A stretch of 64,000 nt of DNA, taken from contig JAPTYO010000008.1 of assembly GCA_036873135.1 (NCBI GenBank), positions 22,359,001 through 22,423,000 on the forward strand, given 5' to 3'. Positions 33,121 through 45,534 of this stretch are shown here, one piece after another. This DNA comes from Clarkia xantiana subsp. parviflora. Lineage: Eukaryota; Streptophyta; Magnoliopsida; Myrtales; Onagraceae. Below the pieces are notes generated by a model that saw only the letters and a list, made by a program, of their open reading frames with translations, was not told the origin of the DNA and did not search any database. The position numbers were made by a program, and so were the translations under genes. Position 1 is the first letter of the stretch, and each line of letters begins with the position of its first letter.

Positions 33121-33899
33121 AAACACCTCTAGGTGTCACGATGCTTTGTTACTATAGAAAAATATACTTAAAAATGATTAAGAAGACTCACAATTTATTA
33201 TGTATATATATGTATGGGTTAATAATATCATCATACTTATAAAATTAATATATATGCAGTTTTTGGCAAGTATATATTTTTAGTTATTAAGCCGTGTAAT
33301 AATTACATGTATTAAAATAGGAAAATAAAATAAAAATACAACTTATGAATCCAAAAACATAGTCGCCACGTGACATATTGATAATTTCAGAATTTAAAAA
33401 CACACTAAAATGTTATATATTGTTAAATAATTTAAATTATACATCTATTTGTTACAATTATTTACTATAGTATTTTCTTATTTTCAGTATCATAAAGAAT
33501 ATATAACTTTTTCTCTATTCATTTACAGACTTGTTTTTTTAGTGAAATATATAGAAGTAGAATAATTAATAATATTATATAATTAAATTAATATACGTTA
33601 TTATAAATAAAATAATATACTAACTTTCTTTTGAGTATATAACAATTTTCTTTTGGAACATAACAAAGGTTGAATTTTGACTAAAAAATGTATTTTTATT
33701 AATACTAGACTAGTAATATAATTAAATAATTAAGGATATTTCATAGAATTCTATGTACAATGATCATTTATATAGATTTTACAGACGTGAAGAACAAGAA
33801 ATCTGTTTACATAATATCTGTATATAATCATGTTTGCATATATATCTACTTTGTAGATAAAGAACATCCAATCAATATATTCATGACACTCTCATTAGA
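33121..33899. other. Very AT-rich interval
   Basis: No ORF or transposon end recognised. Its right part may belong to the LTR of the copia remnant that follows. Confidence 0.4.
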
Positions 33900-34611
33900 T
33901 ATTCGTAAAAGAATCATGTTTCCTTAAAACCTTACTAGATAAAAAAAAAATACCTCAGGGGATAAAAATCTAAGGAATGAATAAGAGTATACAAGTTTGG
34001 ATCATTTTGTAAGTTTTCTCATTAAAAACCTTACCAGGAAAATCCAGTGGGCGAAAACCTTGGTTAATTAAAAAGAGTGCAGCGTTTTGGATTCTCCCTT
34101 TGATGTTGAGATCACATAATGTTGTTAAAACGATGCAATCCAATCTTGTTCATCGATATTTGAAATTTCATTGTTAGTAAAGCCTTCGTGAATAGATCCG
34201 CATAGACCTGTTGCAATGTTATGTTTCCTTATTCTCAAGATCGTGGGTTAAGAATAGCTTTGGAAAAATTATTTGTCTTGTCTCATTTGATGTAGTCTTC
34301 TTTGACCTAAGCGATACATGATGCATTATCTTCATTATAATCATACACTAAAAATTTGCACAGATTCATGATATATATTGCACCTAAATTCAATATTGTT
34401 CCGTTACGATAGCAAGCTAATGTCATTCGTCCCTCGGAGATTCGAATTATTTACTTAAATTTGTTCCAATTTTACTATATTGAAGAAGAAATAAGTCTTA
34501 CTTATAACCAATAATATATAATGTCTCTTCTAATTAGCAAGATACATTAGTGGTCATATAAAACTATGACAAAGTATTTTTTTTTTTACAATTACATTCT
34601 TCATACTCTCA
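33900..34611 (-). pseudogene. Old copia remnant: RNase H end, polypurine tract, LTR start
   Basis: Minus strand. YNEDNASCIA and VKEDYIK (about 34290-34350) and DLFTKALLTMKF (about 34180-34215) are the end of copia RNase H. AAAGGGAG near 34095 is a polypurine tract, followed by AACCAAGGTTTTCGCCCACT and CCTGGTAAGGTTTTTAATGA, sequence typical of the 3' end of plant copia elements. The other part of this copia lies at 44865-45100, the two having been split by element IV. Confidence 0.75.
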
Positions 34612-35228
34612 TGTTTCGTCCGAACCCGCTTGATGTAACGGACTCGACGAATCTTCAATTTGATCGTTGGGTTCGGTCCTTCAACTTCACGCTCCTAACT
34701 TCAAGCTTGTCGTCCGGACCTGCACATAGGGGCAGTAACCAGCACGGAGGGGGGGGGGGGGATGCCGGTTGAGCCCTCTCCGATGCTTAAATGAGAATTC
34801 TAGAGAGAAGTCAGAGTTCTTAAGCCAATCTCAAGTTAATGTAAAAATGTAAAATGAGTGGCCTAGGTCCCTTTTATAGGCAACCTTAGAACCGACCCCG
34901 GTTTTTGTGCGGTTCGACGCTGGTTTAAAGGAAAGTGGGAACCGTCGTCTGGTTTGATCAAGGTTGGCTATTAGAAAACTCTAACTTGGTGTGAGGACAC
35001 AAATGGAACACGTGCGCTGCAGACGACGACTCGGATCACGACGGGTTCGGACGATCCCAGCGCGATCCGGTTTGTCTAGGGGAATCCAGAGGTCCGGTCC
35101 GGACGCGTTTGTCGCGCTTCCGGACCGTTTTAAACCTCAGGAGCGTATTTTTGTCTTTTTATGTGATTTTGACGTGTTTGCGAAGTCTGGAATGTAAATA
35201 CGAACCCGAATTGAGCATATATCCATCA
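34612..35228 (-). repeat. 3' LTR of element IV
   Basis: A 617-bp repeat, minus strand TGATGGATATATGCTCAATT to GACGAAACA. A TATAAAAG box lies on the minus strand at 34878-34871. It contains a run of 13 G at 34747-34760. The terminal motif matches the LTRs of elements II, III and V. Confidence 0.9.
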
Positions 35229-35245
35229 CTTGCCCCCGATTCAAG
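35229..35245 (-). other. Polypurine tract of element IV
   Basis: The minus strand reads CTTGAATCGGGGGCAAG directly before the 3' LTR. The 50 bp before it (AAAATAGAGTCAAGTAAGGG and onward) is conserved in elements II and V. Confidence 0.85.
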
Positions 35246-36199
35246 TAATGGCTTGACCCTTACTTGACTCTATTTTAAGATAGGATACATGTCCAATTTG
35301 GGTCCGATACTGACCTCATGCATTGATTTATTGTAGGTTGGGCACGCGGGCCTTGCTTTCGCCTAACTTTAATTTTCTTGGTGAGTATTTTGATATCTGC
35401 TGACAGGGTTAGTGTAGCAGACATACATATATACCATAGATATATGCGAATAGTTATAAATATATGAAATCATATTTATGGATGTTGACATGCATAAGAA
35501 TGTACTAATCACGAATGTGTTAGTAATGGACGTACCCGACACGCGTGTGACGAGTGCGGTAATAAGGATGTACATGATGCAATGACGTGTTATTGATAAT
35601 AAAAGCATGCAATCGATTATGTGATCATGGATTAAGATAAATAAATCATGGATGTATAGCATACGAGTATGATTGCACATGTCGAGTCTAAAAATGACGT
35701 GTGTTATAACAAGGATGTAAAAACACTTAGTCATGCCACTAGGGACTTAGGAAAAATAGAGAGGGATCAAGGGTTACCCATAGGTGTAAACACTCTTAGT
35801 GAAAATGAGAGAGAGAGTATTCATTAGTTAAGCCTCCACACATGGTAGTTTTTAGGACCACTCTCATTTCTTGATGGAGAATAAACTTTGGTATAGCAAA
35901 TTTGGGAACCGAATCATATTGATGGACCACATTTAATCACCACTACGATGATGGGACGACGGTGAGGAGTTACGGTGACACGGAAGTGGCTCACGGCGGC
36001 TGGAGTGGTGGCGCGTGGCTATCACGGCGGCGGCGCGTGACTTTCACGGCGGTGGTGGTTTTTTCGGCGGCCTTTAGCGGTGTTTTCCACGGTGGTCCGA
36101 TCGTCTTGAGGTGGTGAGTTCAATTTCGGGTATGGCTAAACCATTTGTAACCTTGCTTGGATCCAATTTGATCTTGATTTTCTTTTGAAATTGTTTACT

Positions 36200-36245
36200 C
36201 TAGCATACCCACAAGGTGTTTGATAAAATTCCTACAAGAGGTTAG
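36200..36245 (+). other. PPR-like motif fragment
   Basis: The plus strand encodes THKVFDKIPTRG (36208-36243), a good match to the end of a pentatricopeptide repeat unit. Nearly the same 27 bp occurs at 28184-28220 in the RRM-carrying element (AHKVFDKMPK). No longer PPR homology is visible at either place. Confidence 0.35.
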
Positions 36246-36439
36246 TTCCACAAATCGGCCAAAATTTTGGCTAAGTGCTGAAAAGTTATAATCATGATGG
36301 TAGGTAGTAATACTCCCCTCATGTATGGTGGTCATTGTTGACGTGTTGCACCTTGATGTAGATAGCGTTCGAACATGCTTGATGTTGATTATTGATAGTT
36401 GATCATTGTTATCACCTTTGTGATAAAAAACTTAGAGAA

Positions 36440-36840
36440 TATTTCTTGATGGTTGATGTTTACTACTTGACATATGTCGTCTGTCGTCTGCTATCATGGT
36501 GAAACACTTAGAAAATATTTATTGATAATTGTCGCTTGCAATCAGTCGACTGCTGGCATGGTGGAACACTTAGAAAATATTCATTGATAGTCGACGCTTG
36601 TTATCTATCGACTGCTGACATGGTGGAACACTTAGAAAATATTTCTTGATAGTCGACGCTTGTTATCTGTCGACTGCTGACATGGTGGAACACTTAGAAA
36701 ATATTCATTGATAGTCGACGCTTTTTATCTGTCGACTGCTGACATGGTGGAACACTTAGAAAATATTCCTTGATAGTCGACGCTTGTTATCTGTCAACTG
36801 CTGACATGGTGGAACACTTAGAAAATATTCCTTGATAGTT
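36440..36840. repeat. 62-bp minisatellite in element IV
   Basis: Six units of exactly 62 bp, marked by AACACTTAGAAAATATT at 36503, 36565, 36627, 36689, 36751 and 36813. Each also carries ATAGTCGACGCTTGTTATCT. The units are highly similar, so amplification is recent. Confidence 0.92.
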
Positions 36841-37699
36841 TAGCTCTATGACCGTACTAGTACAATGACTAGCATGTCATCAACTCATGCATGCGTCCAC
36901 TTGATATCATAAACATGATTGTTGTGGAAGTTGATTTTGATCTTCTCTTTGACTAATAGGAAAACACGTCGTGGACGTGATTACTGCACGCGTGTTCATT
37001 GAGCGCGTCGCCTGTTGCATGTAGCATGCGTGATATAGTATCTTGAACATTTAGAATTTCCCAAGCATGCTAAAGCATATATTGTAGTCATTAAGAAATG
37101 GAATAGCATTATGTAAGCGCGTCGCTTGTCACATACGTACTCGACGCGTGCGTACCCGTCACGCGTGTTATGTCCACTTGAACACTTAGATTTTTTTCTT
37201 GTACGTCAACATACATGTTGTAGACCTGCGTTAATTAGAAGATACATGCAAGTATAAACGTTAGTTCCATAATCATATTCGCACTTGTTACCTTAAGCAA
37301 AGGCATAGTACCATGTAGACGCGCGTAGATCACGTAATGCAAGTAGGTATCGGAATGAGGCCCATGTCGGCATATAGTTGCCCCCCCAGGGGGATGTTCT
37401 CTATGTGATGTATAAAGACTAACAAGTCTGTAGGTATGTAGTTATCTCCATCGGGAGAGTGTTCGTTGCTTGGTGCTTGCATTGATGACTGTCACGTATA
37501 CACGCGCTGATCAAGTTGTTATTCATCCTTGTAAGTTGAGTTTTTCAGAGCGTGTCTTCCAGAGTGCACATCCGGACTTAGCTGATTTTGCAGAAATGAG
37601 GTGTCAAGTCTCTTGTTGACTTTTACTTGTTGTTTATAAGGTAGGGCACAAATTAGTGGTCGTCGAGGCGACGCTTCTTGTTATATAGGTCAGAGGTCG

Positions 37700-39180
37700 A
37701 CGACGCGACATGCTTTGTTGGAAAATGAGACAAGGGTCGACGTGCTTATCCATGTCGTTGTCACTACCCGGAGCTTTCAATATAGAATGCGTTATGCGAC
37801 CACTGCTTGGTTGTAAATATGTTGGAGTGTCGTGCCAACATACGGGACGTTTGGTGATATGTGTACGTGATAGCCACTTCGAGACACGCGGATATGATAG
37901 CCGCTTAGAGATGCGCGGACATGATAGCCGCTTAATCTGCGACCACTAGTATGTCGACACGCGTGTACGCGTCCTCGCGATCATGGCAGTTACACTTAGC
38001 ATTTGGAGATGAGCTGTTACGCCTCTTGTCGACGTGCCGAAGCATGAACGCACTATGCCATGTTTGTTGCTACTATCTTTAGTTTCTGAACGGGAGGTGT
38101 TGCCTCCTCTCTCAATGCGTCGCCGCACGCGTGTTGCGCTTGACGACTCCATACTTAGGTTGTGAACGACGTGTTGCCCTCTTCCTAGGGTGTTGACGCA
38201 TGCACGCTGCCCTTGGAAGTGATACTTTTTCAGATCCCGGTTAGATAGTGATCTTCTTGCTTTTCTGAGTCCGAGTCGGAGTCGAGGTCGACTTAGCGTC
38301 GTCATTGTCAACAATACTCTTACTTGATCAGGAATAAAGTGATCCGACTTCGAGATTCGTCCCTCGAGCAACTCTGAGTGATCTAAGTTTACTACTAGTG
38401 GCGAGTCGTTGAAGGCTCTTTCCCACAACAAAGGGAAAGATGCTGAGGTTTGGACTCGCCCGTCTGCCCTTTCTGCCCCCGTGTCGAGGGACCGGATCTC
38501 GGCGAAGGAGACGCTTATTGCTTATGTTGTTGATCTTCCATTGCACTTGTTCCATCTATCCTTCTTGTTTGCTTCTTCGATGGTAGTATTGCTGATGGAT
38601 CACGCGCGTGCTGAAGGAGCCGCGCGTATGCATGTTCGCTTTGCCCCCGTGCGTCTTGCTTGCTTTACCCTTGTGAGTATCATTCTTTACTCCTGTTATA
38701 GGTTGTTCACGCGTTCTTTGGTTCGCGTTCCTTGTTGAAAATGGAACTATTTGTAAATCGTGGTGGGTATTACCACTCTCTTCACCTTTGTATTTTTTCT
38801 CCAAGAAGCATGATGTTGTCTGTTATGCAATAACTGGAGTGAACAAGAAAGTTCGTTGCTTGGATGCTAAGGTTGTTGGATTGAAGGCTTCTGCCTTTGT
38901 TTGATAGGCTTGAGTTGTTGCTCTTGAATCCGAGATGACTATCCTTCGTAAGAAGGTTGCCGATGATAGCGAGGTGCACAATTATTCCGCGATGACGTCT
39001 AGACAGGCGTTGTCGTCCTGATGTATGATTTATGCAGGGTTTGTATACTCTTTCCCCCGTGCTTCTGTTTGGTCAACTTGGTATATTTGCTATGTCTGCT
39101 ACCGATCATGTAGAATCCTTGTGCACTCAAGGTGCGGTTGCACATCGTGCTAATATTGTGTTTGTTGACGATGATGTTTG
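37700..39180 (+). pseudogene. Possible remnant of the antisense gene in element IV
   Basis: On the plus strand, opposite to the element, short frames resemble the low-complexity and coiled-coil parts of the antisense genes in elements I and II: NKGKDAEVWTRPSALSAPVS (from about 38419) and, near 38840-39000, VNKKVRCLDAKVVGLKA followed in another frame by ESEMTILRKKVADDSE. Stops are frequent and no full domain can be aligned. The assignment rests mainly on position and heptad-like character. Confidence 0.35.
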
Positions 39181-39939
39181 AATCACAACTTGTATGATGT
39201 TAGCCCTTGTTTATATAGGATTTGTATTGTGGAATTGTTCGCGACAATGGTCGAACCTTCAAACTCTTCATAAGTATGTGAATAGACATGTGTGTCCTGC
39301 AAGCATTGACTAATATATATGTATAGGTGTTAGTACCATAATTATATATGTACTATTACCCTGAATAGTCGCGCATTGCCATGTTGGTTATGCATGTAAA
39401 TGCCACATAGGCGGGTATGTAAGGGCCGTATAGGCTATGTAGATGTTGATTGGAGTATACCACTTGCATGCTGTACTAGGTTGACTGTGTTCGTTCTACC
39501 AAGCTTTGTACATAGTTGTTGTTCCCCATGTCTGGGTTGAGGTTACACCGGGTGTTATTCCCTGAACCTTTTATATATACGTTTGACGTTGTCGAATAGA
39601 CCTGTCATGATCATAGTATAAATGCATTATAACTCATTAGTAGTATTTCATACCTTGCGTTACCATAGTCGTCCGTATACATTGGACTTGCATGATAGGA
39701 TAAGAATCCTTGATGTAGTGGATAAAGCATTCGTAGCTGCGACAATAGGACGTGCGTCCCTCAGTGTCATGAGTGCCCATCTTGTTTTAAACCCAAGGAA
39801 TGGCGTAATGAGTGTATCGGGTACTTGCCGTGTTTATAGATTGTAACACGCAAGATCATGGGATAGTATTGCACTCGGCGCTGGCACTTGGCACTGGCAC
39901 TTGGCATGTAGTAGAGTCGTCTTGGTTAGGAAAGACATT

Positions 39940-40440
39940 AGTTTATACCGTCTCTTAGTTCCACTCTAAGGCGACGTTGTGACAAGACGCTACTTGTTCT
40001 ATACTATGTGTTTTTCCATCCGTCAGTTGGGCACACCCCGCGTGACGTTGTTGCAAAGCTTTCCATGGTTAGACCCGTACTTACTTTGTGATGCTACTAC
40101 GCCTCAACTTGGTTAATCTAAGGGGCGGAACAGAGGTCGTATCAATACGCCTTGTAGTTTTTACCGTCTCTTGAACAATTTCAAGGCGACGTTGTGGCAA
40201 GACACTACTTGCTCTATGTTATGTGTTTTTCCATCCGTTAGTTGGGCACACCCCGCGTGACATTGTTGCAAAGCTTTCCATTGTTAGACCCGTACTTACT
40301 TTGCGATGCTAATGCACCTCTCCATGGTTAGTCCAGAAGGGCTGCACAAGACCGCTTTAGAACGACTTGCGGTTTTTTCTGTCTCTTGTTCCACTCCAAG
40401 GCGACGTTGTGGCAAGACACTACTTGCTGCATTTGGTGTG
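39940..40440. repeat. 215-bp tandem repeat in element IV
   Basis: About 2.4 units with a period of 213-218 bp. Each starts near ACCGTCTCTTGTTCCACTCC (39948, 40161, 40379) and includes GTTGGGCACACCCCGCGTGA. Function unknown. Confidence 0.85.
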
Positions 40441-40539
40441 TTTTATTATGTTATATGCTAACAGGCAAAATAGCGTTGTACAAGACTCGACTTGTAAGTT
40501 TGGTGAGTTTTTCAAACAGGGTGCGCTCCTGCTAGCGTG

Positions 40540-40775
40540 TATCAACCCGCGATGGGAAAGCATACTTTGTAATAGCATGGGGTTGCCCTCTATAGAGAGG
40601 ATGTTGCGCCATGATGTATCAAGCCGTGTTGGGGAAGCATACTTTATAATAGCATGGGGTTGTCGTCTAACAAGGTGACGTCTGCCATGATGTATCAACC
40701 GCGTTGGGGAAGCATACTTTGTAGTAGCATGGGGTTGTCGTCTAACAAGAGGACGTCCGCCATGTCGGGGTTATC
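40540..40775. repeat. 76-bp tandem repeat in element IV
   Basis: Three units marked by AGCATACTTTGTAATAGCAT at 40559, 40636 and 40711, each with GGGGTTGTCGTCTAACAAG. Two weaker related pieces follow to about 40920. Confidence 0.85.
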
Positions 40776-41068
40776 AGTCCCTTTGAATGTTGTCGCATCC
40801 TGTGTTAAACTCAGTGAATGGCTATGAACATGAGAATTTGCCTCTAACAAGAGGATTTCGCAGCATGCCATTTTTAGTTGTGAACATGGGGGTTTCCCTC
40901 ACAAGGAGGATATCGCAGCATGTCACTTGTAGATAAATATTGGTTTGAACTCAAGATGTTGTGTGTAGCACGTCCGCACCTAGGGAAGTTTCCTTCAAGT
41001 AATGAATGTAATAGATAGAGTAAAGGAGCCTGATACGAGAACTCCTTGGTTGTGTAGGAAACTTCCCT

Positions 41069-41175
41069 AGGTGCGGACGTGTTAGGTGCGGACGCGACAG
41101 GTGCGGATGTGTTAGGTGCAGACGCGACAGGTGCGGACGCGATAGGTGCGGACGCGTTAGGTGCGGATGCGTTAG
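41069..41175. repeat. 15-bp tandem repeat in element IV
   Basis: Seven units of about 15 bp based on AGGTGCGGACGCGTT. On the minus strand they read as Ser-Ala-Pro-Asn/Val-Ala repeats in a 139-codon frame (41293-40874), which I regard as incidental. Confidence 0.85.
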
Positions 41176-42849
41176 GTTCAGAACTTTTTAAAGTATCCCC
41201 TCTAAATGTGTTGGTGGATATGTATGTATAAATAGAGACAATGCGTTGATGTATGGGTCCTTTAGTCGATACACGTTGATGCTTCCTTAGCATGATGCGT
41301 ACGTATATATACGATTGTTACTTGGCTTAGATGCTTAAGTAGAATGTCCATAGATAGAGAATTCCATGGAGTGTTGCATACAGCTCCACCTAGTGTTGTT
41401 CCCTAGATAAGGTGTGTCGTTAAGACATTCTTGGATGTACATATAACCTGTCTCAAGTTGGTCGTAATACTTCGAGATATATATTGGTTAGGGAATGAAA
41501 TGGAGTTGTAAGTCTCCTCATATGGCTCTATCGCCTGCAATGCCAATATGACTGGATCTGACTATTCACGACTAGTCTGTTCCTTCCAGTTTGGATTTTG
41601 CCTTGACTAAATCGGGTTACCCTGAGTAAATATTTTACTCGAGTGGTCTGCTTTATTCATAATAGTATTGTTGTAGAGTTGTTACCTCATACCTGGGTTT
41701 ACTTTGGTAGTAACACATGTTACCTGGACCATGTTCAAGTAGAAGGAATCGTCCTTCGAGGACGATGCTTGGTATTTCCCTCTTGGGACCAATCCGTATA
41801 CGATGTTGAAGTTGTATTCCTCGTTTGTGCATTTTCTTAGAGGAGCAGTACCGCGTGTTCTTGCAACGATTCACTTTTTCACTTCGGTTAAATGCCGAGC
41901 ACTTGTCAGCTTGGTGTCCCCCAAGTTGCTTGGTAGTCGCACCGTTGTTTCTTGATAGAGTATAATGATTGTATCATGTACGCGGGGGTTCAGTAAGATG
42001 CCCCTGCTTTTGCATCGAGTGTTGAACGTGTCTCTCGGTGACTGTCATGCGAGAGTGCTCATACTTGAGGGAGACTTGTAAATTCGTTCTCCTCTCTTCC
42101 TGCATTTTGATGCAAGTGTGTTTGTTGCTCGGAGTGGGTATGAGTAACCCTTCCCTTCTCGGACGCGCGTCGCGCGTTGTTGAGTATAGTGTGTATGCTT
42201 TGCGTTGTACGCTTCACATGTTCACTTCTATGATGCCTTGGTTTAGTTGATGTGTTTCTTCATACACTTGTGACTCTTCACGGTGTTATGTCTGTGTGAC
42301 GGGTTCTGAGTGGTACGACCCTCTTATGTGCTCGACGAAGGTAAACTTGCTGGATGTTGGAGATAATTCTCTAACTTTTCTCACGTGATGGGTTTAGCAC
42401 ATGCGTGCATATAACATAGGAGTCCCTCCTGAATTCCTATCTTCCGCCATGGTGGTGGCGTTGGGCGTAGTCAACGCATGCCCCCGTTGGGGAGTCGGGT
42501 GCGGACGCGACAGAGCGCGTTTTTGTGTAACAATCTCCTTCTCCCGGTGTTGAGGCTTCCCTTGATTTCCGAGTGTTGGAACATCCTTCGTAGGAAGTGT
42601 GAAATTTGGTTTCTTACTTGCGCGTCGTCAGAGGTCGAACTCTCGTATACCCATGACTTGGGTGTGTTATAAGGACGCGGGTACGCGCGCTTGCCATCGA
42701 TGTGCGCGTTTGACAGTTATTGATTAGGGGACACCACAAGTTGGAGCTGCGTGCGCTTTGGAAGTGAACGCAGCCTTGAAATGTGTGCACTTTGGAAATG
42801 CGCATGTCTGTGCACGTCAGCGTTGTCTGCTTGGTAGATCAGTGCGGAT

Positions 42850-43361
42850 GCGACCACTTTGATGATTGTAAAGGGATCCTATTGCAGGTGGAACCGATTA
42901 GATTTTGAATATTTTTTGCCGTGAATAGTGTTTTTTCAGGCGGGCGTTCGGATTTTGGCGCGTGAATAGTATTTTTCGGGCAGAAATGTGTTTCCGGTTC
43001 AAAATCACGGCTTACCGTGAAATACTCTGTTTTTTGGCCAAATTCCATCATTTGAGGCCTAAAAATCGCGTTTTATGTTATTTCGGGTCATTTTTGCAAT
43101 TGTCAATTTATTTGGGATTTGTTCGTTATTTTCGGTTATTACATAGATTAGGGTTTTCTATTTAAGACACTGTTGGCCGAATTTTACAATCAGTTATTGA
43201 TAAATTAGAAAATCGAGGTTTTCCTCAACCCTGCGTTCGATTTTGTATTGCTTTCGATTTCTGCGCATCTATACCACCATCACGCTGCATCAGATCCTCG
43301 GAAGACAGTGAACATGTCAAACGACGAACTTCGCTCATATAGTGGTCAGCTCAGGCGTAGC
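42850..43361 (+). promoter_or_regulatory. Putative plus-strand promoter and first exon within element IV
   Basis: A TATA-like CTATTTAAGA at 43159-43168 is followed about 145 bp on by ATG at 43314 and a 16-codon exon (MSNDELRSYSGQLRRS), which ends at a good donor GTATGT (43362). A CTCGTCAG acceptor-like site lies at about 43410. The arrangement of short first exon plus GT donor resembles the antisense genes of elements I and II. Its place, next to gag rather than beside the 3' LTR, is unexpected. Confidence 0.35.
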
Positions 43362-43389
43362 GTATGTAATTTGTGATGATTTCTGTTGG

Positions 43390-44211
43390 CGACGATGATC
43401 CTCGTCAGGTCATATTCGAATTAACTCGAAAATATGAGGGGTCCATATTCTCCTGCTTCTTATTTCCCTTGGTTCCTGTTCTGTGTGCGCGTACTGTAGT
43501 AACGATAGCGAACACTTGTAGACAAATGCCAAAGGTTGATGGTAACAGCGGTTACAACGACGTCCAAGGCAGCAGTTGCTACTATAGTGGTGAACACAAT
43601 CACAAGACCGGTGGTAGCAGCGATTGCTGCAGCAGCTATACGCGCAATTGCGACGTTGACGGTTCCAGTGACGTAGTAACACAGCACAGCGTTCCAGTGT
43701 TGGTCTGTGCATGTCTCTTGGGTAGAACGATGCACCACTCCTTGGTAATCTCCCTTGTGTACTTATTCTCGAGTTGGTTTCTTGGTAAGAACTTTCCTTG
43801 TAGTACTTCTATGAGCGTGGAGCCGGTGGCTTCCTTCATGAATTTTCCTGACCATGCGCCCTTACATAGGGAGTGTATGAGCGCGTCGCTTCTTGCCTTT
43901 GCTCGTTCCTTTCCTGTTGGTACTGGTATGTACCTTCTGAATACTGTTCTCTACCCTGAATGGGGTCTCTTGGCGGGAAGTGTGTGACATTGCTCTTGCT
44001 AGGATGGCCTGACCATTGACTGGCGGCGGTGTGGGAGGAGGTGGTATATATCCTTGGCCTCAGGGATGTGAGAAGGTCCAGGCTGACTCCTTGCTGGCGC
44101 CTGCTTACTTGTCTACTCGACAGTTGTCTTCTTCGGGCGCCCTAGGCCTTTCTTCTTTTCCTGCGGGTTGACATTGCCAGGAGGAGGATGATTGCTCGTC
44201 ATAGTTTATAG
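43390..44211 (-). pseudogene. gag N-terminus of element IV
   Basis: ATG at 44211 starts MTSNHPPPGN, like the MTNSRVSRPQHPPGG start of the element II Gag, with similar distance from the primer site. Pro/Gln/Arg-rich low-complexity sequence follows but is broken by TAG after about 29 codons and by later stops and shifts. No capsid or zinc-binding motif is reached before similarity is lost near 43390. Confidence 0.55.
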
Positions 44212-44235
44212 TGCAATATAGCTTTTTGTTCGAAT

Positions 44236-44253
44236 CCTGCGGACGACGCCAAA
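44236..44253 (-). other. Primer-binding site of element IV
   Basis: The minus strand reads TTTGGCGTCGTCCGCAGG just after the LTR end, a diverged form of the Tat-type site in elements I to III. Confidence 0.8.
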
Positions 44254-44864
44254 TGTTTCGTCTGAACCCGCGACGAATCTTCAATTTGATCGCTGTGTTC
44301 GTTCCTTCAACTTCACGCTCTTAACTTCAAGCTTGTCGTCTGGACCTGCACACAGGGGCAGTAACCAGCACGGAGGGGGGGGGGGTGCCGGTTGAGCCAT
44401 CTCCGATGCTTAAATGAGAATTCTATAGAGAGAAAGCTAGAGAGAAGTCAGAGCTCTTAAGCCAATCTCAAGTGAATGTAAAAATGTAAAATGAGTGGCC
44501 TGGTCCCTTTTATAGGAAACCTTAGAACCGACTCCGGTTTTTGTGCGGTTTGACGCCGGTTTAAAGGAAAGTGTGAACCGTTGTCTGGCTTGATCAAGGT
44601 TGGCTATTAGAAAACTCTAACTTAGTGTGAGGACACAAATGGAACACGCGCGCTGCAGACGACGACTCAGATCACGTCGAGTTCAGACGATCCCGGCGCG
44701 ATCCGGGTTGTCTAGGGCAATCCGGAGGTCCGGTCCGGACGCGTGTGTCGCGTGTCCGGACCGTTTTAAACCTCGGGAGCTTATTTTTGTCTGTTTATGT
44801 GATTTTGACTTGTTTTCAAAGTCCGGAATGTATATACGAACCCGAATTGAGCATATATCCATCA
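44254..44864 (-). repeat. 5' LTR of element IV
   Basis: A 611-bp partner of 34612-35228 with the TATA box on the minus strand at 44514-44507. The two LTRs differ at a few per cent of positions by eye, so the insertion is older than element II. Confidence 0.9.
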
Positions 44865-45100
44865 TCTCACATGGACGAGAGATATATTTATCTGCATTTA
44901 ATAATCGTACAATCATTAGCATACTTAATAGATGTAGTTTATCCATGTAAAGTAACTTCAAACCCTTCTTAGTATAAGAAAAGAATCTCCCAATTCTCTT
45001 AAATGCTCGATCTTTAGGCCAAGCCAAAATTTTGTCATTTTATAACTTTCATCTTTATTTACACCTCAGTTGATTGAATTTATTTAAAAATATTTAGGAG
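44865..45100 (-). pseudogene. Old copia remnant: end of RT
   Basis: Minus strand. MIVRLLNADKYISRPCE is the end of a copia RT (usual form: MIVRSL then DPFRP). With 33900-34611 it forms one copia element split at TCTCA by element IV. The interval 45101-45534 beyond it is AT-rich and unassigned. Confidence 0.65.
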
Positions 45101-45534
45101 TTTCAGTATCTTTAAATCATCTCATTCATGTGATGCCACTTTCGGCTATAGCGTGACTAATATCAATCTTCATAATATGCATATTTACATTAACATCTGC
45201 TACAACTTATTTCACATAACTTTATACTGGGAATTTTATATTACAAACAACTCGTATTATTTTAAATGGTACAATGTTAATATTATCAACTTTATTGGAA
45301 AAATTTGTATGATTTGAGTATTTTAAATGATTCTGGAATTTTCACGTGGATTCCACTATCCAATTAGATACTCATACGTGCTAAATGAATTCATATTACT
45401 TAGACACTTTTTATTTGTCAACAAAATATTTTCATTCAAAATTCCAAATCATGTTCATTAATCAAGGCAAGATAAATTCTTGATTTTTATTAAGCAATAA
45501 TAAAAGAGAGAGTGGGGGTTGTAGAACTCAGTTG

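Larger units (their letters stand above)
34612..44864 (-). mobile_element. Gypsy element IV (Tat-related), full length but without pol
   Basis: LTRs at 44254-44864 (5', in element sense) and 34612-35228 (3'). The target duplication TCTCA is perfect (34607-34611 and 44865-44869). Primer site at 44253-44236; polypurine tract at 35241-35229. The 9-kb interior holds a broken gag N-terminus, several tandem arrays and weak plus-strand coding traces, but no RT, RNase H or integrase motif on either strand. It is therefore a large non-autonomous derivative. It sits inside an older copia pol region. Confidence 0.9.

Noticed and set aside
34741..34762. G-quadruplex in the G run of the element IV LTR
   Set aside because: A single homopolymer run rather than four separated G tracts; structure cannot be argued from it alone.
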